Below the pieces are notes generated by a model. The model did not search any database, was not told the DNA's origin, and worked only from the letters and a program-made list of their open reading frames with translations. Below, one piece after another: positions 49,524 through 58,627 of a stretch of 64,000 nt of DNA. The position numbers and the translations under genes were made by a program. The DNA is from Candidatus Baltobacteraceae bacterium. GTDB lineage: Bacteria; Vulcanimicrobiota; Vulcanimicrobiia; Vulcanimicrobiales; Vulcanimicrobiaceae. The stretch's first letter is position 1, and each line of letters opens with the position of its first letter. The DNA is taken from positions 1-64,000 of the forward strand of contig DATBTN010000063.1 of NCBI GenBank assembly GCA_036559195.1, given 5' to 3'.

Positions 49524-50624
49524 TTAGTGTAGTTCCCTTTTTGGCCGGGCGAAAATCATTCGGCCGGCGACCGTCTGCAAAACGCTCGTCACGACCACGT
49601 CGACGGCCTCGCCGATCAGGCGACGACCGTTCTCCACCACGATCATCGTGCCGTCGTCGAGATAGCCCACGCCTTGATGGGCTTCTTTGCCGTCGCGAAT
49701 AATCTGGACGTGCATCTCTTCGCCCGGCAGCACGACCGGTTTAACGGCGTTTGCGAGCTCGTTGATGTTGAGTACCGCGACGCCCTCGACGTGCGCGACG
49801 CGATTGAGATTGTAGTCGTTGGTGAGCAATTTGCCGCCGAGTTCCTGGGCTAGCCGCACGAGTTTCGCGTCGACCGCGCCTTTGAGATCGTCGTAGTCGC
49901 GCTCGCTGATCTCGAAGATCCCCAGCTCTTGCATCTTGTTGAGCACCTCGAGGCCGCGGCGGCCTCGCGTGCGCTTCATCGAGTCGGTGGAGTCGGCGAT
50001 CTGCTGGAGTTCGCGTAGAACGAAACGCGGCAGGATCAGCGGGCCATCGAGAAAGCCGCTCTCGATGATCTCCACGATCCGGCCGTCGACGATCACCGAC
50101 GTGTCGACGATCTTGGGCGTCACGTTGCCGCCCATCGGCGCCGCCAGCGGCACGATGCGCATCTTCGCACCGACGCGCGCGCCGAGAAAAGCGGCGAAGA
50201 TGCTCACCACGATATAGAGTAAGATCGCGATGTAGCTCCCGGCTTTACCCGTGACCGAGATGAATTCGAAGAGAATGCTGCGGATCAAGAACGCGATGAT
50301 CAGGCCGGCGATCAGGCCGATCGCGCCGCCGGCGAGTTCCGATGGAGCGAGGCGTTCGATCGAATTTTCGACGAGGTTGAGTTCGTCCTCAAAGAACGAC
50401 TGCGCTATCGGAGCGAGCGCGACCCCGATCACCGCGCCGACGACCGGTGCGAGGATCGTCAAGACGATCTGCATCGGTTCGTTTGCGAAGTGCAGCGAAA
50501 AAATGTGAATGTAGGCTTCGCGCCCGAGCAAGAATCCAGTCACGCCGAAGATGACGGCAAAGAGCACTCGCAGCGCGGCTCCCGCGAGACTCGATCCTAC
50601 GCGAATGTTACGAACGCCCCGCAT
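49524..50624 (-). CDS. PIN/TRAM domain membrane protein (YacL type)
   Basis: 366 residues: about four N-terminal TM helices (18-36, 53-73, 97-116, 131-149), a PIN nuclease domain starting [61 protein letters not shown] with the acidic residues of a four-Asp site (later [12 protein letters not shown]), and a TRAM domain at the end. In Bacillus YacL lies next to ispD as here. Role probably in RNA or stress biology, unproven. Confidence 0.93.
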   Translation of the reverse strand: MRGVRNIRVGSSLAGAALRVLFAVIFGVTGFLLGREAYIHIFSLHFANEPMQIVLTILAPVVGAVIGVALAPIAQSFFEDELNLVENSIERLAPSELAGGAIGLIAGLIIAFLIRSILFEFISVTGKAGSYIAILLYIVVSIFAAFLGARVGAKMRIVPLAAPMGGNVTPKIVDTSVIVDGRIVEIIESGFLDGPLILPRFVLRELQQIADSTDSMKRTRGRRGLEVLNKMQELGIFEISERDYDDLKGAVDAKLVRLAQELGGKLLTNDYNLNRVAHVEGVAVLNINELANAVKPVVLPGEEMHVQIIRDGKEAHQGVGYLDDGTMIVVENGRRLIGEAVDVVVTSVLQTVAGRMIFARPKRELH

Positions 50625-51721
50625 ACGTCGTTAGCGACGAAGCGGCCTCGTTTGGTGAGCCGAACGCGCTCCGCGTCGACCAGCAGCAATCCGTCGCCGG
50701 CGAAACGGCGCACGACCGGCGCATAAAAATCCAGAAAATCAAGACCGTATCGCTCTTTGAACCCCGCGAGCGAGACCCCTTGCGCCGTCCGCAAAGCGAG
50801 CATCACCGCTTCGCCGGCCCGTCGCGCGCCTTGGAGCTTTTCGCTCTCCGACGGAATGGGGGTGGCTTCATCGATCGCCTGGAGGTAGGCTTGCAGATCG
50901 CGGGTATGCACGCTGCGCTCGCCGTCGATATACGAAGCCGCGCCTACGCCGAGGCCCACGTACTCACCGTTTTCCCAGTAATTCTCGTTGTGAACGCAGC
51001 GGTGACCCGGCCGGGCGAAGTTGCTTATCTCGTAGTGCTCGTAGCCGGCCCGCTCGAGCGTTTCGATGGCGATCTCGTAGAATTCGGCCTCGGCGCCGTC
51101 ATCGAAAAACGCCGACGGCTCGCGCTGCTGCCAGCTCGCGTACGGCGTCCCTTCTTCGACCGTGAGACCGTACGTCGAGATATGATCGACGCCGAGAGCG
51201 ATCGCCGCGTCGAGCGACTCGTGCCAAGATCGCGGCGTCTGACCGGGTACCGCGAAGATCAGATCGAGCGAAACCGAGTTCATCCCGGCCGTCCGGGCCG
51301 CGCCGACGACTCCCTCGACTTGGGCGGGCGTGTGGCGCCGTCCGAGCGTCGCGATCTCGGCCTGCGCGAACGACTGCACGCCGATCGAGACGCGATTGAT
51401 ACCGGCGGCACGATATGCGCCCAGATCGCCGTCGCGCACCAGCTCGGGATTCAATTCGGTCGTAATTTCACATTCGCCGTGAGTGGGGAACCTCGTTTGA
51501 AGGTGCGTCAAGAGGCGCGCAATTTGCTGCGCTTCGTACGTGTTCGGCGTGCCGCCGCCCAGAAAAATACTGCCCGCCGGGCGCGGACGTTCGCGCTCGA
51601 TCTCCGCGCTCAGCGCTGCGAGATAGCGCGCCGCGGAACTCGCGCGATGCGGCCATTTCGCGAAGTCGCAATACGGACAGATGTACGGGCAAAACGGGAG
51701 ATGGACGTAGATGCCGAGCAC
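50597..51721 (-). CDS. hemW: HemW-like radical SAM protein
   Basis: 374 residues. The radical SAM cluster motif is Cys11-x3-Cys15-x2-Cys18 ([16 protein letters not shown]), followed by the extra FAKWPH typical of HemW and [17 protein letters not shown]. HemW is now viewed as a heme chaperone rather than the coproporphyrinogen oxidase HemN. It overlaps yacL by 28 nt and follows the degV gene by 3 nt. Confidence 0.92.
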   Translation of the reverse strand: MLGIYVHLPFCPYICPYCDFAKWPHRASSAARYLAALSAEIERERPRPAGSIFLGGGTPNTYEAQQIARLLTHLQTRFPTHGECEITTELNPELVRDGDLGAYRAAGINRVSIGVQSFAQAEIATLGRRHTPAQVEGVVGAARTAGMNSVSLDLIFAVPGQTPRSWHESLDAAIALGVDHISTYGLTVEEGTPYASWQQREPSAFFDDGAEAEFYEIAIETLERAGYEHYEISNFARPGHRCVHNENYWENGEYVGLGVGAASYIDGERSVHTRDLQAYLQAIDEATPIPSESEKLQGARRAGEAVMLALRTAQGVSLAGFKERYGLDFLDFYAPVVRRFAGDGLLLVDAERVRLTKRGRFVANDVCGAFVTFA

Positions 51722-51724
51722 GGC

Positions 51725-52576
51725 TTAGTCCTGCGCCGAGAAGATACCGACGGCGCCGGGACCACCGTGCGTTGCGATGACCGGCCCGGCCTCGAGCACT
51801 TCGAGCAGCTTCGGTTGCGCGCCGCCGAATCGTTCGAGCAAACGCTCCCGAACGCGCTCGGCAGCGTCGGGCGCGTTGGTGTGCATCACCAGAAATCGCG
51901 AGGTCGCGACGTCGTCGACGTTCTTCATCGTGAGATCGAGCATCGTCTCTTGAGCGCGCGCGAGCGTTCGCACTTGCGCTTCGGCGGCGACCGCCCCGTC
52001 TTTGAGGCAGAGCACCGGAACGATCTTCATGAGCGTGCCGATCGCCGCGCGGGCTTTGCCGATGCGCCCGTTGCGCACCAAATGCGAAAGATCCGGCAGG
52101 ATCGCATAAAGCCGCTGCGCGCGCTTCTCGCGCTCGATCGTCGCGACGATCTCGTCGACGCTCGCTCCGGCGCGAGCCGATTCGAGCGCATGCAGCACGA
52201 TCATTCCCAAGCCGCCGGCAACGCTCTGCGAATCGACGATCGAGATTTTCGCCGTTGGGAATCGCTGCGCGGCGGCGCGCGCTGCGTTGATCGTGCCGGA
52301 GAGTTTGGCGCTGATGGCGATAACGAGGATTTCGTCGCCCGCCTCGACGTGCGGCGCGTATGCGTCCTCGAACATTTTGGCGGTCGGCTGGGAAGTCGTC
52401 GGCAACTCGCTCTCGCTTGCGAGTTTTGCATAGAACTCGCCGCGCGAAAGATCGACGTAATCGCGGTAGCTGCGGTCGCCCCACAGCACGAAGAGCGGCA
52501 CGACGTCGATGCCGAGCGCTCGCGCCCGCTGCGGTTCGATATCCGACGTGCTGTCGGTGACGATGGCGATGGCCAC
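51725..52576 (-). CDS. DegV family fatty-acid-binding protein (FakB-like)
   Basis: 283 residues. IAIVTDSTSDIEPQRARALGIDVVPLFVLWGDRSYRDYVDLSRGEFYAKL, LPTTSQPT and ISAKLSGTINAARAAAQRF are DegV landmarks for fatty acid binding. In the FakAB system FakB presents a fatty acid to FakA for phosphorylation. Linked here with plsX (10 nt) and fakA, the three genes of exogenous fatty acid use. Confidence 0.94.
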   Translation of the reverse strand: MAIAIVTDSTSDIEPQRARALGIDVVPLFVLWGDRSYRDYVDLSRGEFYAKLASESELPTTSQPTAKMFEDAYAPHVEAGDEILVIAISAKLSGTINAARAAAQRFPTAKISIVDSQSVAGGLGMIVLHALESARAGASVDEIVATIEREKRAQRLYAILPDLSHLVRNGRIGKARAAIGTLMKIVPVLCLKDGAVAAEAQVRTLARAQETMLDLTMKNVDDVATSRFLVMHTNAPDAAERVRERLLERFGGAQPKLLEVLEAGPVIATHGGPGAVGIFSAQD

Positions 52577-52586
52577 GGCGGTGTTT

Positions 52587-53597
52587 TTACGCTTCTTTTG
52601 CGAGATGCGGTTTGACGAGTTCGGTGATCTTTCCGATCACGTCGTTCTCGACTTCATCTGCGGCGGCCCGCACGGCATGTTTGATCGCGTTGCGGGACGC
52701 GCGTCCGTGCGTGACGATGCAGTTGCCGCGCAGTCCGAGCAGCGGCGCGCCGCCATACGTCTCGTAGTTGAACTTCGTGCGCAGGTTACGCAGCGCCGGC
52801 GCGATGAGCGCGGCACCGATCTTGGTGAGTAGATTGCCGCCCAGAATCGTCTCTTTGAGCACGCCGCCTAGCGCGGCGATGATGCCCTCACCGGTCTTGA
52901 GCACGATGTTCCCGACGAACCCGTCGGCAACGATCACGTCGGCGGCATTGTGAAAGATATCTTTGCCTTCGATGTTGCCGATAAAATTGATCGGCGCCTG
53001 TTCGAGCAGTTTGAACGTTTCGAGTACCAGCGCGTTGCCTTTGGTCGATTCTTCACCGACCGAGAGCAAGCCGACCGTCGGATTCGATTTCTTCAGGACC
53101 GCTTTCGCGTAGGCGGCGCCCATCAACCCGAACTGCTCGAGCCACTCCGCGCGGCAGTCGACGTTTGCTCCGGAATCGAGCAGAACGGTCGGCCCGTCGA
53201 GAGCCGGCCACACGGTCGCGATGGCCGGGCGCGCGATACCGGGAATCGTGCGCAGCTTGATCAGGGCGATCGCCAAAAATGCGCCGCTGTTGCCCGCCGA
53301 GACCACGGCGTCGGCGCGGCCTTCCTTAATCATGTTGACGGCGACGCCTAAGGACGTACGGTCGGCGATGCGCAGCGCTTGCGACGCATGCATCTCCATG
53401 GGAACGGCATCGTCGGCATGAACGATTGCGATCTTCTGCGCGTGGGGACCGCTCAGCAGCGGACGAATCTGCGCTTCGTCGCCGACCAGCGTTAAATCGG
53501 CGTAGTCGAGTGCGGCCGCGAGCAGCGCGCCGGCCACGATCTCCGCGGGTGCGTGATCGCCGCCCATGGCGTCGATCGCGATGCGGGGCCTACTCAT
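52587..53597 (-). CDS. plsX: phosphate acyltransferase PlsX
   Basis: 336 residues; converts acyl-ACP to acyl-phosphate for PlsY. RIAIDAMGGDHAPAEIVAGALLAA is the family N-terminus; DAVVSAGNSGAFLAIALIKLRTIPGIARPAIA and SVGEESTKGNALVLET follow. ATG at 53597 starts that N-terminus and overlaps fakA by 8 nt. Lies between fakA and a DegV gene, so acyl-phosphate from fatty acid kinase and from PlsX feed the same pool. Confidence 0.97.
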   Translation of the reverse strand: MSRPRIAIDAMGGDHAPAEIVAGALLAAALDYADLTLVGDEAQIRPLLSGPHAQKIAIVHADDAVPMEMHASQALRIADRTSLGVAVNMIKEGRADAVVSAGNSGAFLAIALIKLRTIPGIARPAIATVWPALDGPTVLLDSGANVDCRAEWLEQFGLMGAAYAKAVLKKSNPTVGLLSVGEESTKGNALVLETFKLLEQAPINFIGNIEGKDIFHNAADVIVADGFVGNIVLKTGEGIIAALGGVLKETILGGNLLTKIGAALIAPALRNLRTKFNYETYGGAPLLGLRGNCIVTHGRASRNAIKHAVRAAADEVENDVIGKITELVKPHLAKEA

Positions 53598-55182
53598 CGA
53601 GCGAGATCCAGTATTCGGCGCCCTTTTGGCCGCCGTAGTAATACTCGACGTCGGCTCGGGGGAACGCCGCATGAAGCTCTTCGCTCAACCGCTTTGCGTC
53701 GCGCTCTTTTTGCGCTCCGCCGTAATATAACGTAATCAGTCCTCCGTCGTTCGCGCCCATCTCGGTGAGAGCGGCGCCCGCTGCCTGCGCGAGCGTTCCG
53801 CCGCCGAAGAGCGTCCCGTTGCTGCTGGCGACCGGTTTCCCGCGCGCAACGGTCGTTCCACCAACGGTCGCGTCCTTCCCGGCGAAGAAGACTTGCGCGC
53901 TGCGCGGACGCATCGCGTAAGCCATGACGCTCGCGGCCTCCGGAAGTGCCGCTTCGCCCGCCGACCGCAACGCGAAGAGGCCGGCGATCCCGCCGACGAC
54001 GTCGCGGGTCGGCAGCACGTGCACCGTCTTGTCGGTGAGTTTGGCCACTTCTTGCGCTGCGAGCTTCACGTTCGAATCGTTCACGAAGAGGTAAATCGTA
54101 TCGGAGAGGCACTTGTTGATCGCCAGCAAGAGATCGCGCACGCTCGGGTTCTTCTGCCCGACGATCGTAACTTCGGCTCCCAGCTCCTTCACGATCGTCT
54201 CGAAGCCCGGTCCCGGCACCACCGCGACGACCGAGTACGGCACGACGGGCCGCTCCACGACCAGCACGTTATGCTGCTGCTCCATATTGTCTACTTTGAC
54301 GCGGGTAAGCGCGCCGTGCTTGGCGGCGAGCGCCTGGATGCCGTCGGGATTGTCGGTGTGGATATGGACTTTAATCGTCGGCTGCTCGCCGGCGACGATC
54401 AGCGACTCGCCGCGCGTCTGAAGCAATTCGCGCAACTCCGCGACCGAGAGGTTCGCGCTCTCGAGAATGAACTCGGTGCAAAACTTATTCTCGCCGACCA
54501 CTTGCGCCGAGGTGAAGGCGCTGGCGCGCGCGGGTCGCCGCGGAAAGACCGTGGATCGCGCCTTGCCATCGGGAAGAAACCGCAGCGCGCCCTCGATGAA
54601 ATACACCAAGCCGGCCCCGCCCGCATCGACGACTCCGGCTTCCTTGAGGATCGGCAGCTGCTCGGGCGTCCGGTCGAGCGCCTCGTTGGCCGCGCGCAAG
54701 ATCCCGGCTCCGAGCCGGTAGAAATCGGCCTCGTGCAGCGCGAGGTGGTAGGCGGCTTCGGCGGCGGCCTCGGCGACCGAGATGATCGTGCCGTCGACCG
54801 GCTTGAGCAGCGCTTGCTTGGCCGCCGCAACCGCCTCGCGCATGCCCGTCGCCAGTACGAACGTGTCGATCTCGGTTCGATGGCGCACGTGGTGGGCGAA
54901 TCCGCGCAGCATTTGCGAGACGATCACGCCCGAGTTGCCGCGGGCGCCCATCAGGCTCCCCTCGGCGGCGGCGGCCGCCACGACCGAGAGCGCGGAGCCG
55001 CGCACCTTGCCGGCCTCGAGGGCGGCCTGGCGAGCGGTCAGATACATGTTGGTTCCCGTGTCGCCGTCGGGCACGGGAAACACGTTGAGGTCGTTGAGGA
55101 CCTGCCGGTATTTTCGCAGAAAATACGTCCCGGCCGTGATGAACTTGGCATAGGCGCGGCCGTCGAGGGCAGTGACATCCAT
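53590..55182 (-). CDS. fakA: fatty acid kinase subunit FakA (DAK2 domain)
   Basis: 530 residues. The N-terminal DAK2 kinase domain has VFPVPDGDTGTNMYLT with the metal-binding Asp39/Asp41, then GARGNSGVIVSQMLRGFA; the C-terminal half is the DegV-like middle and the regulatory domain. FakA phosphorylates FakB-bound fatty acids. It is the first gene of a long minus-strand run (fakA-plsX-degV-hemW-yacL-ispD-ispF-gltX'-cysE-cysS-rlmB) and is divergent from rpmB, as in Bacillus (yloV/rpmB). Confidence 0.94.
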   Translation of the reverse strand: MDVTALDGRAYAKFITAGTYFLRKYRQVLNDLNVFPVPDGDTGTNMYLTARQAALEAGKVRGSALSVVAAAAAEGSLMGARGNSGVIVSQMLRGFAHHVRHRTEIDTFVLATGMREAVAAAKQALLKPVDGTIISVAEAAAEAAYHLALHEADFYRLGAGILRAANEALDRTPEQLPILKEAGVVDAGGAGLVYFIEGALRFLPDGKARSTVFPRRPARASAFTSAQVVGENKFCTEFILESANLSVAELRELLQTRGESLIVAGEQPTIKVHIHTDNPDGIQALAAKHGALTRVKVDNMEQQHNVLVVERPVVPYSVVAVVPGPGFETIVKELGAEVTIVGQKNPSVRDLLLAINKCLSDTIYLFVNDSNVKLAAQEVAKLTDKTVHVLPTRDVVGGIAGLFALRSAGEAALPEAASVMAYAMRPRSAQVFFAGKDATVGGTTVARGKPVASSNGTLFGGGTLAQAAGAALTEMGANDGGLITLYYGGAQKERDAKRLSEELHAAFPRADVEYYYGGQKGAEYWISLDE

Positions 55183-55216
55183 CGGCCCCCGGACTTCGGG
55201 GTTGCTTGAGGAATCC

Positions 55217-55245
55217 TTGTCAACGCTCCCCGGGCGTGATATTAT
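55217..55245 (+). promoter_or_regulatory. promoter of rpmB
   Basis: TTGTCA (55217-55222), 17-nt spacer, TATTAT (55240-55245): a near-consensus sigma-70-type promoter 75 nt upstream of rpmB in the divergent fakA/rpmB interval. Confidence 0.78.
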
Positions 55246-55319
55246 GCCGGGGTTGCCTCGGACTCGATCGGTCCTCGGGCGGCATCACACGTTTTTTTTG
55301 GTAAAGAGGGTCTCTGATA

Positions 55320-55511
55320 ATGGCGAAGCGCTGCGAAGTGTGTGGGAAAGGTCCGATGGCGGGCAACAATGTCAGCCACGCGATGAACAAGACCCGTCGC
55401 CGCTGGCTGCCCAACCTGCAGGCCATCAAAATCGACGATAAGGGTACGCACCGCACCGCGCGCGTCTGCACCGGCTGCCTGCGCTCCAAGAAAGTTACCC
55501 GCGCGGTTTAA
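55320..55511 (+). CDS. rpmB: 50S ribosomal protein L28
   Basis: 63 residues: [58 protein letters not shown]28 with two CxxC pairs (zinc-binding C+ form). Own promoter and terminator. Single-gene unit divergent from fakA. Confidence 0.97.
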   Translation: MAKRCEVCGKGPMAGNNVSHAMNKTRRRWLPNLQAIKIDDKGTHRTARVCTGCLRSKKVTRAV

Positions 55512-55534
55512 GCCCCCACCCTAACGATGAGAAG

Positions 55535-55566
55535 ACGGCGGCGATTATTCGCCGCCGTTTATTTTT
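55535..55566 (+). terminator. terminator of rpmB
   Basis: ACGGCGGCGA (55535-55544), loop TTAT, TCGCCGCCGT (55549-55558), then TTATTTTT: a perfect 10-bp stem. The loop contains the stop codon of the convergent gene at 55545, so that gene ends inside the hairpin. Confidence 0.9.
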
Positions 55567-55997
55567 GAGGTGCGCACGGTGAGGCGAGCCAATTGCATGA
55601 GCGTGCGCGTAATCGCGGCGGGTTCGAGGGTCACGAGAAACTCCAGGCGCACGTGCGAGGCATCGACCGTCTTGAGCAGCACCGCGCAGAGGACCGGCCC
55701 GCGCTTGGTCGGCGCGAACGAGAGCGCGAGCAGCCCGCTGCCGAGCGAGACGTTCGTCGACGGACCGTTTCCCGAGTTGATCTCGGAGAGATAATCCCGC
55801 AGCTCTTCGAGTTCCCACAGACCGATCGGAATATCGAACGAGGCGCTCACCGGGTGCGCGTGCGCCGTCGCCCGGCAGCGCATGAGATCGAGGCCCTCGG
55901 GTTCGGCAATCTCCGGGTGCTGGTAGTCGATGACTTCGATCACGAGGTGCGGCCCGTCGGTATTCGCGCCCAGATGAATCGTTAGCGGTTCGAACAT
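55545..55997 (-). CDS. hypothetical protein
   Basis: 150 residues, no family recognised. It opens MFEPLTIHLGANTDGPHLVIEVIDYQHPEIAEPEGLDLMRCRATAHAHPV and has an Ile/Leu-rich SFDIPIGLWELEELRDYLSEINSG helix in the middle; beta-strands dominate and there is no signal peptide or TM. It overlaps thiL by 16 nt and ends in the rpmB terminator. ATG at 55997 is preferred over the longer frame to 56114, which shadows thiL. The coding bias looks real, but function is unknown. Confidence 0.7.
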   Translation of the reverse strand: MFEPLTIHLGANTDGPHLVIEVIDYQHPEIAEPEGLDLMRCRATAHAHPVSASFDIPIGLWELEELRDYLSEINSGNGPSTNVSLGSGLLALSFAPTKRGPVLCAVLLKTVDASHVRLEFLVTLEPAAITRTLMQLARLTVRTSKINGGE

Positions 55998-56950
55998 GCT
56001 CCTAGATGGTCCCATCCCGATGGAAGCAGCGCTTCTTCTCGCGAGCCTTTGCGCACGGCAAGGCCGCTCCCCTCGCGCACGGTTCCAACTCGATGCAGCG
56101 GACGGCCGAAGCATTTGGCGAAGCGAGCTTGCAGATACCCAAACGCGCGCGGTTCGATAGCCACCAGCAGTTCGAAATCTTCGCCGCCGGCGAGGGCGAG
56201 GTCGACCGGATCCTCACCGTCGCGCTCGGCGATCGCGTCCAGGCACGGGGCGACGGGCACGTCCTCGACCAGCGCGCCGACGAGCGAACGCGCGCACAAC
56301 CGCGAGAGATCGGTCGACAGCCCGTCGGAGAGGTCCATCATCGCGTGCACGTTGCGGCTCGCGCCAAACCACAACCCCTCGCGCCAACGCGCGGTGGGCG
56401 TACGGTGCGCGACGAGCGCTGCGGCGTCCTGCGAACCGCGCAAACCGGCGAGGCTCGCACCGAGCGCGCCGGTAACGGCAAGCACGTCGCCGGGCTTGGC
56501 TCCACTTCGCGTTTTGAGATTACTCGGCCGCACTTCGCCAACGACCGCGATCGCGATCGAGAGGACCGGCGCGCGCGTTATATCGCCGCCCGCGATGGCG
56601 AAGCGCGCATCGTTACAGACCGCAACCATCCCGCGATAGAGTTCGAGCACGTTCGCGGTCGCCACGTCCGGCGGCAGGCCGAGTGCGATCGTCGCCAAGA
56701 CCGGGCGCGCGCCCATTGCGGCGACGTCGCTGAGGTTGCTCGCCATCGCGCGGCGGCCGATCTGCTCGAACGACATCGCGCGCGTGAAGTGGACGTTTTC
56801 CACCAGCGCGTCGGTCGTGATGACGCTGCGATGTGCGCGCGAGGGTTGCCAGACGGCGGCGTCGTCGCCGATTCCAAGAAGCACCCGCGGCGCGCGCGGA
56901 TGTTCTACGAGCGAGCGCAGAGCCTCAACGAGCGCATCTTCAGCGAGCAA
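55982..56950 (-). CDS. thiL: thiamine-monophosphate kinase
   Basis: 322 residues. AIR-synthase-like fold: GIGDDAAVWQPS (Mg/ATP site), TTDALVENVHFTR, SNLSDVAAMGARP, GGDITRAP, DLSDGLSTDLSRLC, LAGGEDFELLVA. Phosphorylates thiamine monophosphate to the diphosphate coenzyme. It overlaps rpe by 11 nt. In Bacillus the same slot holds thiN, a different thiamine kinase, so the enzyme type was exchanged while the position was kept. Confidence 0.94.
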   Translation of the reverse strand: MLAEDALVEALRSLVEHPRAPRVLLGIGDDAAVWQPSRAHRSVITTDALVENVHFTRAMSFEQIGRRAMASNLSDVAAMGARPVLATIALGLPPDVATANVLELYRGMVAVCNDARFAIAGGDITRAPVLSIAIAVVGEVRPSNLKTRSGAKPGDVLAVTGALGASLAGLRGSQDAAALVAHRTPTARWREGLWFGASRNVHAMMDLSDGLSTDLSRLCARSLVGALVEDVPVAPCLDAIAERDGEDPVDLALAGGEDFELLVAIEPRAFGYLQARFAKCFGRPLHRVGTVREGSGLAVRKGSREEALLPSGWDHLGACSNR

Positions 56951-57593
56951 CGAGCGATCGAAAACGCGCGAGCGCGGCGGCCGGGTCGGGCGTGTTAAAG
57001 ATCGCGTTGCCCATGACCGCGACGTCGGCGCCGGCTTCCGCTAGCGCGCGCAGGTTCTCGTCGCCGACGCCGCCGTCGACTTCGAGTTCGCAGTTCGCTC
57101 CGGCGCGATCGATCAAGGCGCGCGCCTGACGTACTTTTTCGAGCGCGTGCGGAATAAACGTTTGGCCGCCAAAGCCCGGGTTCACGCTCATGATCAGGAT
57201 GAGATCGATATCGGCAATGAGGTCCTCGAGCATCGCCACCGGGGTCTGCGGCGTGAGCGAGATGCCGGCCTTCGCGCCGAGCGAGCGCACGTGCGCGAGC
57301 AAACGCTGCGCGTGCGGCGTCGCCTCCAAGTGAAACGTGATGATGTCGGCGCCCGCTTTACGAAAGTCATCCACGTAGCGCTCCGGCTCGACGATCATGA
57401 GATGGCAATCGAAAGTCAGCGGGGAGAGCTTGCGCAGATCACCGATGATCTTCGGTCCCCAGGTAATATTCGGAACGAACCGGCCGTCCATCACGTCGAG
57501 ATGCAGGTAATCCGCACCGCCGCGTTCGACGGTTGCGATCTCTTGGGCGATGCGCGCGAAATCCGCCGAGAGCAGCGACGGAGCGATCTTCAT
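56940..57593 (-). CDS. rpe: ribulose-phosphate 3-epimerase
   Basis: 217 residues, TIM barrel: IAPSLLSADFARIAQEI, GADYLHLDVMDGRFVPNITWGP, HLMIVEPERYV, LIMSVNPGFGGQTFIPHALEKV, LEVDGGVGDENL. Pentose-phosphate pathway enzyme. Overlaps the PASTA gene by 4 nt and thiL by 11. Confidence 0.96.
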   Translation of the reverse strand: MKIAPSLLSADFARIAQEIATVERGGADYLHLDVMDGRFVPNITWGPKIIGDLRKLSPLTFDCHLMIVEPERYVDDFRKAGADIITFHLEATPHAQRLLAHVRSLGAKAGISLTPQTPVAMLEDLIADIDLILIMSVNPGFGGQTFIPHALEKVRQARALIDRAGANCELEVDGGVGDENLRALAEAGADVAVMGNAIFNTPDPAAALARFRSLVAR

Positions 57594-58621
57594 TTTGCCG
57601 GGCTCGGCGAGCCGTAGGCATTTTTCGGTTCGCCCCCGAGCCGCGTTTCGCCGACGAGGACGTTGTTCACGTAGAAGTCGACGACCGACGAACCGAGGGT
57701 GGTGATCGTGAAGTCGAGTTTTTGGCCCGGCTGCGCGAAGCCATCGAAGAGGTTGTATTTGCCCGTCGAATCGGTCACCGTCATGCGCGCGCGCAGCGCT
57801 TGGCCCGGCGCGAAGTCTTGCGGTTCGGGGACCGAGGCCAAGACGTGCGCCTGGCGGATCAAATAGCCCGACTCGTTGGGGCCGGCGCTGACATCGAGCG
57901 AGACCGTATCGAACGGCGTGATCTGTGCCCCCGCGTCGGGTTTCTGACGCACCACGCGCCCACGCGGCGGCCCGCTTTTGCCCAGCGGCGTCCAGACGAC
58001 TTGACCGAGCCGGATGTGCGACTGCGCCGCAAGCGCACGCGCGTCGTCGATCGACATGCCGTCAAACGACGGCACTTTGAGCGCGGTTGCGCCGCCTTTG
58101 CTGACGACCAGCGAAACGGCGGTGCCTTCGGTGACGCTGACGAGCGGTGCCGGCTGCTGGTCGACGACGTGATCGGGCGGCACCTCGTCGCTCTTGACGT
58201 AGCTGGTCTTCGTCAATTGCAGGCGCGCCCGCGAGAGATCGAGGCCGGCTTCGCGCAGCGACTGGTAGCGCAGATCCGGCATCGTCTCGGTTTCGACGCC
58301 GGTGCTTACGACGAGCGAAATCTGCCGCCCGGCGCGCACGTGCATTCCCGATACGGGCTGCTGGTTCATCACGACGCCCTTGGGATATTGCGTGCTCGCG
58401 GTTTGCCCGACAACGCTGCCTTTGAGCTTCAGCCGGCCGATCTCGGCCTGCGCATCGGGAAGGGTCTGGCCGACGAAGGACGGCACCGTCACGGTGTTCG
58501 CGCCCGGCAAGAGAAAGTCGTGAATCGAGTGGCCGAACCAGACGACAACGCCTACGAAGATGGCGAATACTATTGGAAAGACCCAATCGCGCGGGACGTA
58601 ACGTTCGATGATCGTCGCCAT
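57590..58621 (-). CDS. PASTA-repeat membrane protein lacking a kinase domain
   Basis: 343 residues. A short cytoplasmic N-terminus and a TM (about 13-30, VFPIVFAIFVGVVVWFG) are followed by three PASTA repeats: VTVPSFVGQTLPDAQAEIGRLKL.., MPDLRYQSLREAGLDLSRARL.. and LKVPSFDGMSIDDARALAAQSHI.., each ending in a VDQQP/VRQKP-like strand, and a C-terminal beta region. PASTA domains bind peptidoglycan fragments. The usual Hanks-type kinase (PrkC) of this locus is missing. Next to rpe as in Bacillus (prkC-cpgA-rpe). Confidence 0.87.
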   Translation of the reverse strand: MATIIERYVPRDWVFPIVFAIFVGVVVWFGHSIHDFLLPGANTVTVPSFVGQTLPDAQAEIGRLKLKGSVVGQTASTQYPKGVVMNQQPVSGMHVRAGRQISLVVSTGVETETMPDLRYQSLREAGLDLSRARLQLTKTSYVKSDEVPPDHVVDQQPAPLVSVTEGTAVSLVVSKGGATALKVPSFDGMSIDDARALAAQSHIRLGQVVWTPLGKSGPPRGRVVRQKPDAGAQITPFDTVSLDVSAGPNESGYLIRQAHVLASVPEPQDFAPGQALRARMTVTDSTGKYNLFDGFAQPGQKLDFTITTLGSSVVDFYVNNVLVGETRLGGEPKNAYGSPSPAK

Positions 58622-58627
58622 CCAGCG

